A stretch of 60,396 nucleotides of DNA from Pseudomonadota bacterium. Lineage in GTDB: Bacteria > Pseudomonadota > Gammaproteobacteria > Burkholderiales > Sulfuriferulaceae. This document shows positions 31,588 to 41,482 of the stretch, in pieces. Made by a program: the position numbers and the translations under genes. The stretch spans positions 1 to 60,396 of the forward strand of contig JAJYHV010000016.1 in NCBI GenBank assembly GCA_021790515.1, in the 5' to 3' direction. The notes under the pieces were generated by a model. The model saw only the letters and a program-made list of their open reading frames with translations, was not told the origin of the DNA and searched no databases. Each line of letters starts with the position of its first letter. The stretch's first letter is position 1.

Positions 31588-32361
31588 TCAGGTGCGAGCA
31601 TTTTCCTGCTGCCTGACTCGTTCAAACAGACAAACGGCGAGAGCCGCCGCCGCATTGAGCGATTCCATCTGCCCCGGCATCGGAATGGAGATGACATGCG
31701 CAATCGCTGCCTGCAAAGCGGGCGTCAATCCAGAACCCTCATTGCCGAAAGCAAACGCGACCGTGTCGGTTAAATCCACATCAAACAAAGATTGCGGTAC
31801 TGCGGGTGACGTAGCATAGACCACCCCAGGGAAAGTCTTGGTCACCATGCACAAATCCGCGTCTACCACCAACGCAAGATGGACATGCGCCCCCATACCG
31901 CCGCGCAACACCTTGGGCGACCAGACATCCGCGCAACCTTCTGACAACCAGACCGTGTCCACTCCCGCCGCCGCCGCACTACGCAACATGGCACCCAGAT
32001 TGCCCGGATCCTGAATACGCTCCAACAACACACCAAATCGTGCAGAACGTGATGGGACTGGAATTTCCACCAGCGCCATCACCCCGGTCGGCGTCTTGAC
32101 CGGTGACAACGCTGACAACAGATGAGGTGCCAGACGCTGAACCGGCACTGTCGGACAACGCGTCTGCCAGTAAGTCTCCAATTCGGTATCCGCCACCAGA
32201 ATCTGCTGCAACACCCGCCCACCTGCAAGCCAGGCTTCCAGTAAATGCTCGCCATCGAGCAAGGTTTTGCCCTGTTCGTGGCGAGCGGACGCCGAGTCAG
32301 CCAGCGTTTTCAGCTTGCGAAAATAAACATTCTGCGTTGATGCAATCACCTGAGCGCTCAT
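31588..32361 (-). CDS. TrmH/SpoU-family RNA 2'-O-methyltransferase
   Basis: A 257-residue protein with an N-terminal substrate-binding domain and a C-terminal SPOUT domain. Motif 1 is ERIQDPGNLGAMLRSA, motif 2 FGNEGSGL and motif 3 IPMPGQMESLNAAAALAV. It is predicted to methylate a ribose in rRNA or tRNA with SAM; the exact site cannot be told from sequence. The start at 32361 overlaps the marC stop by ATGA; a longer frame to 32565 lies inside marC. Confidence 0.9.
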   Translation of the reverse strand: MSAQVIASTQNVYFRKLKTLADSASARHEQGKTLLDGEHLLEAWLAGGRVLQQILVADTELETYWQTRCPTVPVQRLAPHLLSALSPVKTPTGVMALVEIPVPSRSARFGVLLERIQDPGNLGAMLRSAAAAGVDTVWLSEGCADVWSPKVLRGGMGAHVHLALVVDADLCMVTKTFPGVVYATSPAVPQSLFDVDLTDTVAFAFGNEGSGLTPALQAAIAHVISIPMPGQMESLNAAAALAVCLFERVRQQENART

Positions 32362-32993
32362 GCCAACCCCGGCAACAGCATCCGCAACCCGTCTGCCATG
32401 AATTGCACCGCCATCGCGGCAAGAATCAAGCCCATTACCCGCGTGGCGATATTCAACCCGGAAGTACCCAAGCGCCTGCCGATTGGCTCGGCCAGACGCA
32501 ACACCCACCAGATGACGACCCCGACCAGCAGACAGGAAACGCTGAACAACATTTTTTCCAGCCAACCAGCGGCCTGGTGTGCATCCACAATGACCAGACT
32601 GATGGCACCCGGCCCTGCCAACAAAGGAATCGCCAACGGCACCACGGAAATATCGGCTTTCGATTCGGCCTCGATACTTTCATCAGCAGTATGGCGTGCC
32701 GGACTGATGCGGGCATGAAACATCGCCACCGCAATCAACAACACCAGCAAACCGCCAGCCACCCGGAACGCTGGAATACCGATACCAAAAAAACCCAACA
32801 AACCGTCGCCTGCCCAGATGGACAGCAACAAAATGACCGTGACCGCCAGCGCCGTCTTGCGGGCGATCTGCCGCATGTCATCGCCATGCCGATCGGCAGC
32901 CATACTCAATACAACGGGAATCGCACCCAGCGGATTCAGAATGGCAAACAACCCCACCAGAAACCGCACCTGCTCCAGAAAATATGCTGCCAT
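32358..32993 (-). CDS. MarC-family integral membrane protein
   Basis: A 211-residue inner-membrane protein with about six hydrophobic helices. The N-terminal FLVGLFAILNPLGAIPVVL and the middle IPLLAGPGAISLVIV carry the family's NPLG and AGPGA motifs. The function of MarC proteins is not established. I chose the ATG at 32993 because the family starts here; the open frame extends to 33167 without support. It is coupled to the methyltransferase downstream. Confidence 0.92.
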   Translation of the reverse strand: MAAYFLEQVRFLVGLFAILNPLGAIPVVLSMAADRHGDDMRQIARKTALAVTVILLLSIWAGDGLLGFFGIGIPAFRVAGGLLVLLIAVAMFHARISPARHTADESIEAESKADISVVPLAIPLLAGPGAISLVIVDAHQAAGWLEKMLFSVSCLLVGVVIWWVLRLAEPIGRRLGTSGLNIATRVMGLILAAMAVQFMADGLRMLLPGLA

Positions 32994-33218
32994 ACACCAT
33001 CCTGCTCCATAATACGCTGTCGACTGACAGCATGCCCTGAACACACGCGCCAAAATCGACATCATACCCCATGGGACGCACTGATTCATTCCCACATGAT
33101 GAGCAAAGCGAGCCAAATCGGAAAGATCGCGACCACACAGCGCCGGCAATAATGACGCTACCGCCACAGCCTGCTAGAATACAGGCATTGTCTTCATACC
33201 AACAGGCTTCATTACAAC

Positions 33219-35825
33219 ATGAACAGCAGTGAAATTCGTCAGCGTTTTCTGGATTTTTTCTCTCGTCACCAACATACTGTCGTGGCCTCCAGCTCTTTGA
33301 TTCCCGGCAATGATCCGACGCTGCTGTTCACCAACGCTGGCATGGTGCAATTCAAAGACGTTTTCCTCGGCCGCGACATCCGGCCTTACCGGCGCGCCGC
33401 CAGCGCCCAGCGTTGCGTGCGCGCCGGCGGCAAACACAACGATCTGGAAAATGTCGGCTATACTGCCCGTCACCATACATTTTTCGAAATGCTTGGCAAT
33501 TTCAGTTTTGGCGATTACTTCAAAACTGACGCCATCCATTTTGCCTGGGAGTTTCTGACAGTCGAAATGCAACTACCCGCCGAAAAATTGTGGATCACTG
33601 TCTACCACAATGACGACGAAGCGTACGCTTTATGGACTGACCGTATTGGTATCCCTGCTCACCGCGTCATCCGCATCGGCGACAAACCGGGCGGCGGTTC
33701 CGACAACTTCTGGCAAATGGGCGACACGGGACCCTGTGGCCCTTGCACAGAAATTTTCTACGACCATGGCGAAGATGTCGCTGGCGGTCCGCCCGGTTCG
33801 CCCGACGAAGATGGCGACCGCTACATCGAAATCTGGAATATCGTCTTCATGCAGTTCAACCGAGACGAAACCGGCACCTTGCACCCGCTGCCCAAACCAT
33901 CGGTCGATACCGGAATGGGGTTGGAGCGTATTTCGGCCGTATTGCAAGGCGTACACAGCAACTATGACATCGACCTGTTTCAAGCCCTCATTCGGGCTGC
34001 CGCGCGCGTCACCGATTGCAACGAACTTGACCACAACTCGCTCAAAGTCATCGCCGACCATATTCGCGCCTGCGCCTTCCTGATTGCTGACGGGGTTATT
34101 CCCGGCAACGAAGGCCGCGGCTATGTTTTGCGCCGCATCATCCGCCGCGCCATTCGCCACGGCTACCAGTTAGGACAGACCCAACCGTTTTTTCATCTGC
34201 TGGTGGAAGACCTCGCCGATGTCATGGGGCACGCTTATCCCGAACTGGTTGCAGCCCGCGAACGTGTCGCACAAACCTTGCAACAGGAAGAAGTCCGTTT
34301 TGCACAGACGCTGGAGCATGGCATGGCGATTCTGGAACAGGCCATACCGAAAGACGGCATGCTCGATGGCGAAACAGCATTCAAACTCTACGACACTTAC
34401 GGCTTTCCGCTTGATTTGACCGCTGACATCGGTCGCGAACGCGGCTTTCGTGTCGACACGAACGGTTTTGATGCCGCGATGGCGGCGCAACGCGAACGGG
34501 CGCGCCACGCCAGCAAATTTTCGCTGGATAAACTACCGGCCTTCGAAGGCGACGACACCCGCTTTGAAGGCTATACCACGCTGGAAACGCCTGCCACCAT
34601 TCTGGCCATCTACGTCAATGGAACACCCGTCGACGTGCTGACTGACAGCGATCACGCCGTCATCGTTCTCGATCAAACGCCGTTTTATGCCGAATCCGGC
34701 GGACAGGCAGGCGACCAAGGCCTTCTGCATGGACAACACGGCCTGTTTGACGTTGATGACACCCAAAAAATCCGCAGCCAGGTGTTCGGTCATTCCGGCC
34801 GCCTGCAACGCGGCATCCTGCGCACTGGCGATACTGTCACCGCCAGTGTCAACGTCACCCATCGGCAACGCGCCGCCGCCAACCACAGCGCGACCCATCT
34901 GCTGCACGCCGCGCTGCGCAATATTCTGGGCAACCATGTTCACCAGAAAGGCTCGCTGGTGGACGCCCAGCGACTGCGTTTCGACTTCTCGCACCCATCG
35001 CCACTCGATGCAGAACAATGCAACGCCATCGAACGGCAAGTGAATATGGAAATTCGCCGCAACCTGCCCGTATCGAGCGAAACATCCTCGTATGACGACG
35101 CCGTGCGCCGTGGCGCCATGGCCCTGTTCGGTGAAAAATATGGTGATGAAGTACGCGTCATCGCCATGGGTGATTTTTCCATGGAACTATGCGGCGGCAC
35201 CCACACCCAGCGTACCGGCGATATCGGCCTGTTTGCCATCACCAGCGAATCCGGGGTTGCGGGCGGAATTCGCCGCATCGAAGCCCTGACGGGCGAAGCC
35301 GCCATTGAGTACTTACAACAACAGCGACAACTGCTGGATCGGGTATCAGCACAGCTCAAAACTCCTGCCAGTGACCTGCTGACGCGCACCAATCAACTAC
35401 TGCAACAAACAGCCGAGCAAGACAAAACCATCTTCTCTCTCAAGACAACACTGGCAATGAACCAAATGGATGCGCTGATCGCTCAGGCCAAAACCGTCGG
35501 TAAATTGCGCGTGATCAGCGCACGCATGGCGCATGTCGATGCCAGATTGCTGCGTGAATCGCTCGATCAGCTCAAATCCAGACTTGGCGCCTGCGTCATC
35601 GTGCTCGCCGCCATCAATGACGAACAAAAAATCAGTCTGGTGGCAGGTAGTAGCGACAAAGCCATCCATGCCGGTCAGTTGACCGGATTCGTGGCAGAAC
35701 AACTTGGCGGCAAAGGTGGCGGTCGCGCTGACATGGCGCAAGGTGGCGGAAATGATGTCGGTCAGCTTGCTCACGCCCTCGACTCTGTTACAGAATGGGT
35801 AGCACAACAAATAAAAAATACATAA
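33219..35825 (+). CDS. alaS: alanyl-tRNA synthetase
   Basis: A class II synthetase of 868 residues charging tRNA-Ala. The order is catalytic domain ([15 protein letters not shown], class II motifs), tRNA-recognition region, editing domain with HSATH (near 554) and CGGTH (658-662) as zinc and editing residues, and C-terminal coiled coil plus the glycine-rich [15 protein letters not shown]. Full length. The inverted bases GCCTG/CAGGC flank a TAGAAT -10-like box about 50 bp upstream. Confidence 0.98.
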   Translation: MNSSEIRQRFLDFFSRHQHTVVASSSLIPGNDPTLLFTNAGMVQFKDVFLGRDIRPYRRAASAQRCVRAGGKHNDLENVGYTARHHTFFEMLGNFSFGDYFKTDAIHFAWEFLTVEMQLPAEKLWITVYHNDDEAYALWTDRIGIPAHRVIRIGDKPGGGSDNFWQMGDTGPCGPCTEIFYDHGEDVAGGPPGSPDEDGDRYIEIWNIVFMQFNRDETGTLHPLPKPSVDTGMGLERISAVLQGVHSNYDIDLFQALIRAAARVTDCNELDHNSLKVIADHIRACAFLIADGVIPGNEGRGYVLRRIIRRAIRHGYQLGQTQPFFHLLVEDLADVMGHAYPELVAARERVAQTLQQEEVRFAQTLEHGMAILEQAIPKDGMLDGETAFKLYDTYGFPLDLTADIGRERGFRVDTNGFDAAMAAQRERARHASKFSLDKLPAFEGDDTRFEGYTTLETPATILAIYVNGTPVDVLTDSDHAVIVLDQTPFYAESGGQAGDQGLLHGQHGLFDVDDTQKIRSQVFGHSGRLQRGILRTGDTVTASVNVTHRQRAAANHSATHLLHAALRNILGNHVHQKGSLVDAQRLRFDFSHPSPLDAEQCNAIERQVNMEIRRNLPVSSETSSYDDAVRRGAMALFGEKYGDEVRVIAMGDFSMELCGGTHTQRTGDIGLFAITSESGVAGGIRRIEALTGEAAIEYLQQQRQLLDRVSAQLKTPASDLLTRTNQLLQQTAEQDKTIFSLKTTLAMNQMDALIAQAKTVGKLRVISARMAHVDARLLRESLDQLKSRLGACVIVLAAINDEQKISLVAGSSDKAIHAGQLTGFVAEQLGGKGGGRADMAQGGGNDVGQLAHALDSVTEWVAQQIKNT

Positions 35826-35871
35826 AACGCACGTCATGAGCGCATAATATCGGGGCGGGGAGCCTGCAACC

Positions 35872-37569
35872 ATGTTCAATATAAAATCACTGTTTAGCGC
35901 AGGGAAATCCGGTGATGGGGTGCCGGATAACCGCAGAGCGGCACAACAATGGCTGGACAGTCTGTCCGCTCAGGACATCAACACCCAGCATCAACAAATC
36001 GTCGAAAAACTGGCGGCACTGCACAACGCACAAACCAACCAGAAAAGTGAATTGCAGCGGCTGGAAGCCATTGATGCGCTGGATCATTATGCGCAAACAC
36101 TGCAAACCACCCTTTGCCTGCAATACCTGAACAGCCCGCGCATGTCGCAAATGGTCGAACATCGGTTATGGAACGCCATTTATGCCTGGTACATCAACAT
36201 CAGCAGCGTCTATCTGGATCACTTGAAGGCCATGACGGCACACCCGGAGTTGCGCGCTCCCGACCCCTTGCTCGCCCGCCTGTGCACCCGGGCGCTCTAC
36301 AATCTGGGCAATGCCTTCAAATGGCGATTCCTGCGTTACGATTCTCCAGACGGTGCGCTGTGGCAGCTATTACACGAACTCTACCTGACTGCCGAACAGA
36401 ACGGTTTCGAAAATCAACCTACTCCCGCCTACGATGACCATCTCTGGCGTTGTGGCGGTCTGATGTTGCGTGCCGAGATTCTCGCGCTGTCACATCCCGG
36501 CGCACTCACCGTCGATCAAATCGACGTGCTGGACAACTGGCTACTGGAACACGCACAAGCACTCATTCTGGAAAAATCGCCCAACACGGCCCGCCATCAC
36601 TACTATAACGACCTGGCTGAAGCGCATGCAGCGCTCCCCGTCACGCCACAAACCTGGACCACCACCACCCGCGCCTGGGACATGTCCAGCCTGCTGATAC
36701 AACTGCAACGCACGCGCAACGAACTGACCTTGCCCAAAGCAACCGTTCCCTCCCCGGTATTGACTCAGCGACAAAAACTGCTCGCCGCACTCACCTATGC
36801 CGAAAAACAGTGGCATCCACACGAAATTGGCAAACTGCGGCGCGACATACGAGTCAAATCCCGGCAACAATTATCGGTCGTGCATGGCCTGTCCGACCTG
36901 TATACCACCATCAAAAAACAGTCGTCTCCGACACAGTCCCTTGGCATCGACCACAAATCGTCCTATCAGGAACTGCTCGACCTGAAAATGTATGGCTTTG
37001 TCACCAGCAACACACGAAATCGCCAACAGGAAATTGTACAGGCCATGGAAATCCCCACGCTCACCAGCAATTGGGAAACCGAAAACACCAGCAACGACGG
37101 GTATCTGGTTCATTACCCGGCAGAAGCCGGTCAATGGTTACGCTTGGGCAGCCTGATTGGCGTACGCAATACCGAATCCACGTCAGGCTGGAGCGCCTGT
37201 ATTGTCCGTCGCCTCATTAAAAACCAGCAATCCGGTGCCATGGCCGGACTGGAAATTCTGTCCCGCAACCTCACGCCAGCATTGCTGAACGCGCTGCAAA
37301 CCAACCCCGATCAGGCATCCTCGAAACAAATGTCGCCTGGAACAACAACCAAAAACAACGCCTGTCATGCCATCCTGACCAGCCCCGTCTTGCGTGGCCG
37401 CTTCACCTTGCTGCTGGACATTGCCAACTATGCGCAAGGGAAAAATTACCAATTCAATCAAGAACCCGGGGGGCCGCCTATCCAGCTCACGCTAGAGAAA
37501 ATCCTGCACAAAGGCGATTTATGGGTACAGGTGGAGGCCGAAATTCTCGACACAAAAACCACAGGCTGA
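35872..37569 (+). CDS. conserved hypothetical protein, possible C-terminal PilZ-like domain
   Basis: A 565-residue soluble protein starting 46 bp after alaS with a GGGGAG site, so probably in the same transcript. Most of it (1-350) is predicted helical without recognisable motifs. Residues about 395-470 read as a beta-rich segment (GYLVHYPAEAGQWLRLGSLI, then W-A-C-I-V-R-R-L and AGLEILSRNL) that resembles PilZ-like beta barrels found in betaproteobacterial proteins. The known c-di-GMP residues RxxxR are not evident, so binding is not claimed. I do not recognise a function. Confidence 0.7.
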   Translation: MFNIKSLFSAGKSGDGVPDNRRAAQQWLDSLSAQDINTQHQQIVEKLAALHNAQTNQKSELQRLEAIDALDHYAQTLQTTLCLQYLNSPRMSQMVEHRLWNAIYAWYINISSVYLDHLKAMTAHPELRAPDPLLARLCTRALYNLGNAFKWRFLRYDSPDGALWQLLHELYLTAEQNGFENQPTPAYDDHLWRCGGLMLRAEILALSHPGALTVDQIDVLDNWLLEHAQALILEKSPNTARHHYYNDLAEAHAALPVTPQTWTTTTRAWDMSSLLIQLQRTRNELTLPKATVPSPVLTQRQKLLAALTYAEKQWHPHEIGKLRRDIRVKSRQQLSVVHGLSDLYTTIKKQSSPTQSLGIDHKSSYQELLDLKMYGFVTSNTRNRQQEIVQAMEIPTLTSNWETENTSNDGYLVHYPAEAGQWLRLGSLIGVRNTESTSGWSACIVRRLIKNQQSGAMAGLEILSRNLTPALLNALQTNPDQASSKQMSPGTTTKNNACHAILTSPVLRGRFTLLLDIANYAQGKNYQFNQEPGGPPIQLTLEKILHKGDLWVQVEAEILDTKTTG

Positions 37570-37593
37570 ACAAGCTTCAGTCTGTTCTTGTCG

Positions 37594-37615
37594 CGGCATG
37601 GCTTCTGTCATGCCG
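37594..37615 (+). terminator. hairpin after the 565-residue gene
   Basis: CGGCATG (37594-37600) pairs with CATGCCG (37609-37615) across an eight-base loop, 25 bp after the stop codon. No clear T-run follows, so it may be a Rho-dependent end or an mRNA-stabilising hairpin. Between here and 37771 I see no gene. Confidence 0.4.
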
Positions 37616-37771
37616 TAAAGGTTTCAATTCTCGCCCACACCGAAGGGCGGGCGCTACATCATAGCCGCGCTGGCGGTACATACACTGTCATGATACATCA
37701 GTGCCGGAGACAACATAATATTTCCCTGGCACACCACACCGCACAGATGATGCAGCGGCACCTGCAATTTT

Positions 37772-37898
37772 TTAACGCGCTCGCTTCGCCGACCTCCTTG
37801 GCATCGTAGTCTCGGCTACGACCTTCGTCGTTCGACTCGCAATCATCGCAATTTGGTCTGCTTTGCTCCTCGTGGAGGAGTTAATCAGCGCTTCCTTA
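37772..37898 (-). repeat. dispersed structured repeat, copy A (short form)
   Basis: Minus orientation. One end is TAAGGAAGCGCTGATTAA (37898-37881), followed by the hairpin CTCCTC-CAC-GAGGAG and by CGAC-GAAG-GTCG. The other end stops near TTAA at 37772 and lacks the second inverted end. The TAA of its terminus is the stop codon of the 182-residue gene next to it. It belongs to the same family as copies at 41201, 48320 and 50452. Confidence 0.8.
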
Positions 37899-38444
37899 GC
37901 TAACTGGTCGGGCGCGCTCCACCTCAAAAATTGAAACCACGAACCAAATCGCAAATATTAAAGAAGCCCAAAGATCACCATACCCAAAAGAATCATCAAT
38001 TTTGTATTCATTAATTGCCTGTTTTAAATCCAAAATTCTTTCGTTATTAACATCCACTTCCCAAACCAGGCGCGATGGATTCCCCTTATAAATCCATAAA
38101 ATGGCAATGGGTCGCCCTGTGTATTCTTTAACCAGGGCCAAAACATTATTAATGGGAATGCTAAAAAACTTTTCTGAAAAAAGGGTTTCGCCATTTTGGC
38201 CATAAAATGACACCATGGGCCCCGTTCTGGTAAGCCGTGTGGCCATATACACCGGCCCATAGGAAATCAATTGGCTTTGTCGAGGAATCAATTTGACATA
38301 CTCAGTCCGATAACTGAGCATCCCGTGCGTCTGGATCAGGCCATAAATAAAAAAACCTATAGTAAGAGCCGCAAGAATCTTGCTCCAGATCCAGGCAGGT
38401 TTTCCAAGCGGGTTAATTTTTATTTCAAATGCGCCCAATCGCAT
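37896..38444 (-). CDS. hypothetical two-helix membrane protein
   Basis: A 182-residue protein with one hydrophobic helix near the N-terminus (about 18-38) and one near the C-terminus (about 157-174), with a charged middle of about 115 residues that should face one side of the membrane. No family recognised. Three ATG codons stand in a row; the third (38444) has the best distance to AGGGGAGG. The stop codon TAA lies in the end of repeat copy A, so the original C-terminus may have been altered. It starts 25 bp after the preceding exported-protein gene and is A/T-rich like the rest of the island. Confidence 0.6.
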   Translation of the reverse strand: MRLGAFEIKINPLGKPAWIWSKILAALTIGFFIYGLIQTHGMLSYRTEYVKLIPRQSQLISYGPVYMATRLTRTGPMVSFYGQNGETLFSEKFFSIPINNVLALVKEYTGRPIAILWIYKGNPSRLVWEVDVNNERILDLKQAINEYKIDDSFGYGDLWASLIFAIWFVVSIFEVERARPVS

Positions 38445-38469
38445 CATCATCCTCCCCTGTGCGCGATAA

Positions 38470-39066
38470 TTACCGGTTCTGCCATCGTTTCAATGCATCC
38501 CGATATTCATTCGACGTCTTGAGTTTTTGCATATAGCTAATGCTGCGGTGGCTCTTCCAGGGCAAGGTTACGCCGTCAAACTCGCCCCTCGTGCCGCAAT
38601 AGTTGTACTTGCAACCCATATCCGGGTCGAGCTCTTTCAACAACAGGTGGTTATCCTGTTTGCTGATTTGCAGCACGCATTGGCCATTTTTCATGCCCCT
38701 GCTGCTAAAGTCATAAACCGGTATCACGGTCTGATAGCGCAAGCCAGAACCACTGGCCTGCGCGACGCCAGAAAGGCTGCATGCATGTCCATTATAAAAT
38801 TCCAGATGAATACGAAAATATGCCGCATTGGTGCTTACCGGCACGATTTCGACGACATTGTCACTCCAATATCTGTGGCCATCGATATCGCTATTGGGAA
38901 AGTGCTTACTAAATCGACCGGCAAACTGTTTTACTGGATCAGCAGTTTCGCTTGCATGGGCAAAGGCAGGTATCGTTAGTGCAGTGACTGTAGTCAGGAT
39001 GCCACAACCCAACAACACTAAGCCAAGCAACCCTTTGGTGCAAATGCCGGCGTTCTTATGGTTCAT
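38470..39066 (-). CDS. conserved exported protein of unknown function
   Basis: A 198-residue protein with a signal peptide: positive MNHK start, hydrophobic stretch LLGLVLLGCGILTTVTALTI, and likely cleavage after AFAHA. The mature part has conserved-looking blocks around NVVEIVPVSTNAAYFRIHLE and a cysteine-bearing region (HACSL, QCVLQ, GCKYNYCGTRG), which suggests disulfides in the periplasm. The ATG at 39066 follows AAGGGA; an ATG at 39093 is possible. It is the second-last gene of a minus-strand series of small envelope proteins. Confidence 0.65.
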   Translation of the reverse strand: MNHKNAGICTKGLLGLVLLGCGILTTVTALTIPAFAHASETADPVKQFAGRFSKHFPNSDIDGHRYWSDNVVEIVPVSTNAAYFRIHLEFYNGHACSLSGVAQASGSGLRYQTVIPVYDFSSRGMKNGQCVLQISKQDNHLLLKELDPDMGCKYNYCGTRGEFDGVTLPWKSHRSISYMQKLKTSNEYRDALKRWQNR

Positions 39067-39234
39067 GGTTAATTTTCCCTTCATGTTCGCCATGTACGGA
39101 TTTCAGGCAAGCACGGGAAACCCGCTTCGAGGAGAAGCGATGTCACCCATGGCTTGATATGATACACGCTGTTTTACGAAACTCTCCACAGCCTCATCTG
39201 GCGGCGTAGTAAACGGATGTGGCTACAGACAGGT

Positions 39235-40122
39235 TCAGAATCTGCCGCTGGCCACGATCGCTTCGCACTCGGGCGTGGTCGAAGGCGAGCGTTGTGGAAT
39301 ACTTTGCGATGCAATTTGCTGACGATAAACGAACGAGCACTTCACGTTGGCAAGTTCGGCAGGATGGCCATTCAGAACAGTTGTTCCCGTATAGGAGATT
39401 GTGAAAACTGGAGCATGACCAGGGGTTTCCTTCGCACCTATGATCTTCCCCGTAAAAGAAATTACAGGCGGTTGCATAGCGTTCGTATTGTCCCCGCCAC
39501 TGGGGAGAGCGCCCAGAGCTCGTATGCCTCGTGTATCAAAGCGATAGACCGGATACCACTTTGAGCTAGTCCCTTGATACATAACGCTCTGTTCCCCGGC
39601 AACAAGCAAGACACTCTGGCCTAACGGTATGGTTCGATAAAACGGTGCGCCTGGTTTGCCGCCAACCCGGCCAAACGTGCCATCTGCGGTGAGGTTCTGT
39701 TGCTTGCCCGCAACGACCCAGCGATCCCCTTCTAACACAAACCAGATGGCAGAGATGTAGGCTGATTGATAATGGGCAGCAGCCGATGGATTGGATGGGT
39801 CTGCGAGCGCATACCCCTGTCCAGTGGCGATAAAGTAGGATTTGTTACCGAGCGAAACTGTCTGTGAAGCCCAGGGGGTAACGAACTCAACAATGGTATG
39901 CCGATAGTCCGTCGGCTTATTGTAACGTACACCCTGCGGATCGCTGGTCGAGACTACTGATCCAGGTTTGGTGTAGGCCGGGCCATACAGCAAACGCATC
40001 GCTTGTTGTAGGGTGGGTAGAACGGGTGCGGCAAGTGAAAAGCCAACGCCAATAGTTAAACCAATGGACATGGCGGACATAGTCAGAAATGACAAACGTT
40101 TAGCTAATTTGGCGCTGGGCAT
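39235..40122 (-). CDS. hypothetical exported protein
   Basis: A 295-residue protein with an N-terminal signal peptide (KLAKR, then a long hydrophobic stretch ending SLAAP). The mature part is rich in Gly, Ser and Thr, with many beta-prone stretches and few charged residues. No family recognised. AAGGA precedes ATG 40122; another ATG at 40191 also has a site (AGAGG) and would add 23 residues before the signal peptide. It lies between the broken paralogue and the next exported protein in the island. It may be secreted to the periplasm or be a lipid-facing protein; no lipobox is seen. Confidence 0.6.
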   Translation of the reverse strand: MPSAKLAKRLSFLTMSAMSIGLTIGVGFSLAAPVLPTLQQAMRLLYGPAYTKPGSVVSTSDPQGVRYNKPTDYRHTIVEFVTPWASQTVSLGNKSYFIATGQGYALADPSNPSAAAHYQSAYISAIWFVLEGDRWVVAGKQQNLTADGTFGRVGGKPGAPFYRTIPLGQSVLLVAGEQSVMYQGTSSKWYPVYRFDTRGIRALGALPSGGDNTNAMQPPVISFTGKIIGAKETPGHAPVFTISYTGTTVLNGHPAELANVKCSFVYRQQIASQSIPQRSPSTTPECEAIVASGRF

Positions 40123-40204
40123 TTTCTGGTTTTCCTTCCATGTTTGTTGAACCGCATATTTTTTAGAGTGGTGAAGCGTGGTTGCCATCATTTACCTCTA
40201 AAAG

Positions 40205-40607
40205 TTAAATTTTTGTGTGTTGCATCTGTTGCAGTTGCTGGACACGTTGCATGTGCTGTACTTCCATCATAGGGAAAATTACGAATATATACACGCAGCA
40301 CATGTACCCAAGTACAAATCCCAAGAATACGTTAGATTGTCCGCTAAGAACTTGCTCCGCAAATTTTTTATTCAGGGCATCTAATTTTCTTAGATATTTA
40401 TTGGTTTTGTCCTTCAAGAAAAAAGTAATGCAATTAGGGGCAAAAATATTAACAGCGCATAATTTTTGAATTCTATAAAAAATCCGATGGGATCGTTTCG
40501 CTCAAAAAAATACACGATACACGACAGTACAACCCCTATAAAGAATTTGAAGAATGGATTTTATCGTCTACCTTTACTGCTTTAGACTGTGTTTCACTCT
40601 GCTGCAT
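40205..40607 (-). pseudogene. frameshifted paralogue of the neighbouring three-helix membrane protein
   Basis: From ATG 40607 (GGAGG eight bases ahead) the frame reads MQQSETQSKAVKVDDKIHS and then stops. A second frame continues with FFKFFIGVVLSCIVYFF and NDPIGFFIEF, stops in a T-rich run, and a third frame continues with KDKTNKYLRKLDALNKKF to the end at 40205 (residues VQHMQRVQQLQQMQHTKI). These pieces align in order with the intact gene at 40751-41164 (NNPLGFF, RNKTNQQL, VHMQRIHQMQQV). So two frameshifts, near 40595-40565 and 40420, have broken a tandem duplicate. Sequencing error in homopolymers is the alternative. Confidence 0.7.
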
Positions 40608-40750
40608 AGCCACATCCTCCATCATCAATCCCATGAAAGTAAACGAGCAGAATTTGCAGTTGACTTTGACTAAACGACGGCATGTTCATCTCCCATGAGT
40701 TGTTGATTCATCAATACGAACTGAATTCCCGTACCATATCAGCTATGACC

Positions 40751-41164
40751 TTACTTATCTCCTGAAATTGAATTTCGGTGAACTTGCTGCATCTGATGAA
40801 TACGCTGCATATGAACAATTTTCATTCGAGGAATAATGTAAAATACAAATGACCAAATCATAAAACCAAGCACAAATCCCATCAGTAACAATTTTATCCT
40901 ATCAAAAAAAATATTAAATTTTTGCAGGAGTTTATTAATTATCATCAATTGTTGATTTGTTTTGTTACGTACAAACATACCCAACGCCATTAAAGAAAAA
41001 AGGACGATTAATGTATAACGAAGATAAGCTGCAAAGAACCCCAAAGGATTATTTGCCACAAGCCGATACACAACAAATGCCAACACAAAACCCATCCAAA
41101 ACCGTAGAGTAAAGGTTTTCCCATCCCCGCCCCTCGGCTTTTGCTCCACATCCTTCTGATCCAT
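40751..41164 (-). CDS. hypothetical three-helix membrane protein
   Basis: A 137-residue inner-membrane protein. Hydrophobic helices lie at about 20-36, 46-64 and 92-112. The tail 113-137 is rich in Met, Gln and His (VHMQRIHQMQQVHR). A soluble loop with NKTNQQLMIINKLLQKF separates helices two and three. The ATG at 41164 follows AAGGGA; the upstream TTG frame is not needed. Its nearest relative in the window is the frameshifted copy immediately downstream. Repeat copy B starts 37 bp upstream of its start codon and may have displaced or replaced its promoter. Small multi-helix proteins in such islands can be immunity factors, but nothing here proves it. Confidence 0.65.
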   Translation of the reverse strand: MDQKDVEQKPRGGDGKTFTLRFWMGFVLAFVVYRLVANNPLGFFAAYLRYTLIVLFSLMALGMFVRNKTNQQLMIINKLLQKFNIFFDRIKLLLMGFVLGFMIWSFVFYIIPRMKIVHMQRIHQMQQVHRNSISGDK

Positions 41165-41200
41165 AAGTGGTTTTCCCTTAAAATCTTTTAACAAGAACCA

Positions 41201-41421
41201 TAAGGAAGCGCTGATTTATTCCTCCACGAGGAGCAAAGCAGACCAAATTGCGATGATCGCGTGTCGAACGACGAAGGTCGTAGCCGAGACGACGATACCA
41301 AGGAGATCGGCGAAGCGAGTGCGCAATTTGGTTGCAACCGCCACGTTGAAAACGTGCAAAACATGCACGGCAGGACAGGGCTTGGCGGGCGACCGAGTGG
41401 AAATTAATCAGCGCTTCCTTA
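41201..41421 (+). repeat. dispersed structured repeat, copy B (full length, perfect inverted ends)
   Basis: A 221-bp element. The first 16 bases, TAAGGAAGCGCTGATT, are the exact reverse complement of the last 16, AATCAGCGCTTCCTTA. Inside are several perfect hairpins: CACGTT-GAA-AACGTG (41342-41356), CGTGCA-AAACA-TGCACG (41353-41369) and CGAC-GAAG-GTCG. No transposase is encoded. Terminal inverted repeats with a TA at each edge suggest a non-autonomous (MITE-like) element; a TA or YTAR target would fit IS5- or IS630-family transposases. Confidence 0.82.
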
Positions 41422-41482
41422 GGGATTAACGGCAAAAGAACCAATTCTAATTAAAATTTCCGGAACATATCAACAAATCACA

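Noticed and set aside
35872-37569. Certain c-di-GMP receptor (PilZ) protein
   Set aside because: The C-terminal beta-rich segment is suggestive, but the RxxxR and (D/N)xSxxG residues needed for binding are not evident, so function is not assigned.
37594-37615. Strong intrinsic terminator after the alaS-linked gene
   Set aside because: The stem is good, but there is no T-run after it on the plus strand, so I list it only as a low-confidence hairpin.
37770-37960. Short peptide genes inside the dispersed repeats (EALINSSTRSKADQIAMIAS and similar)
   Set aside because: The frame is open in several copies, but it has no ribosome site or consistent start, and it is disrupted in copies B and D. The conserved signal is the set of hairpins and ends, not the peptide.
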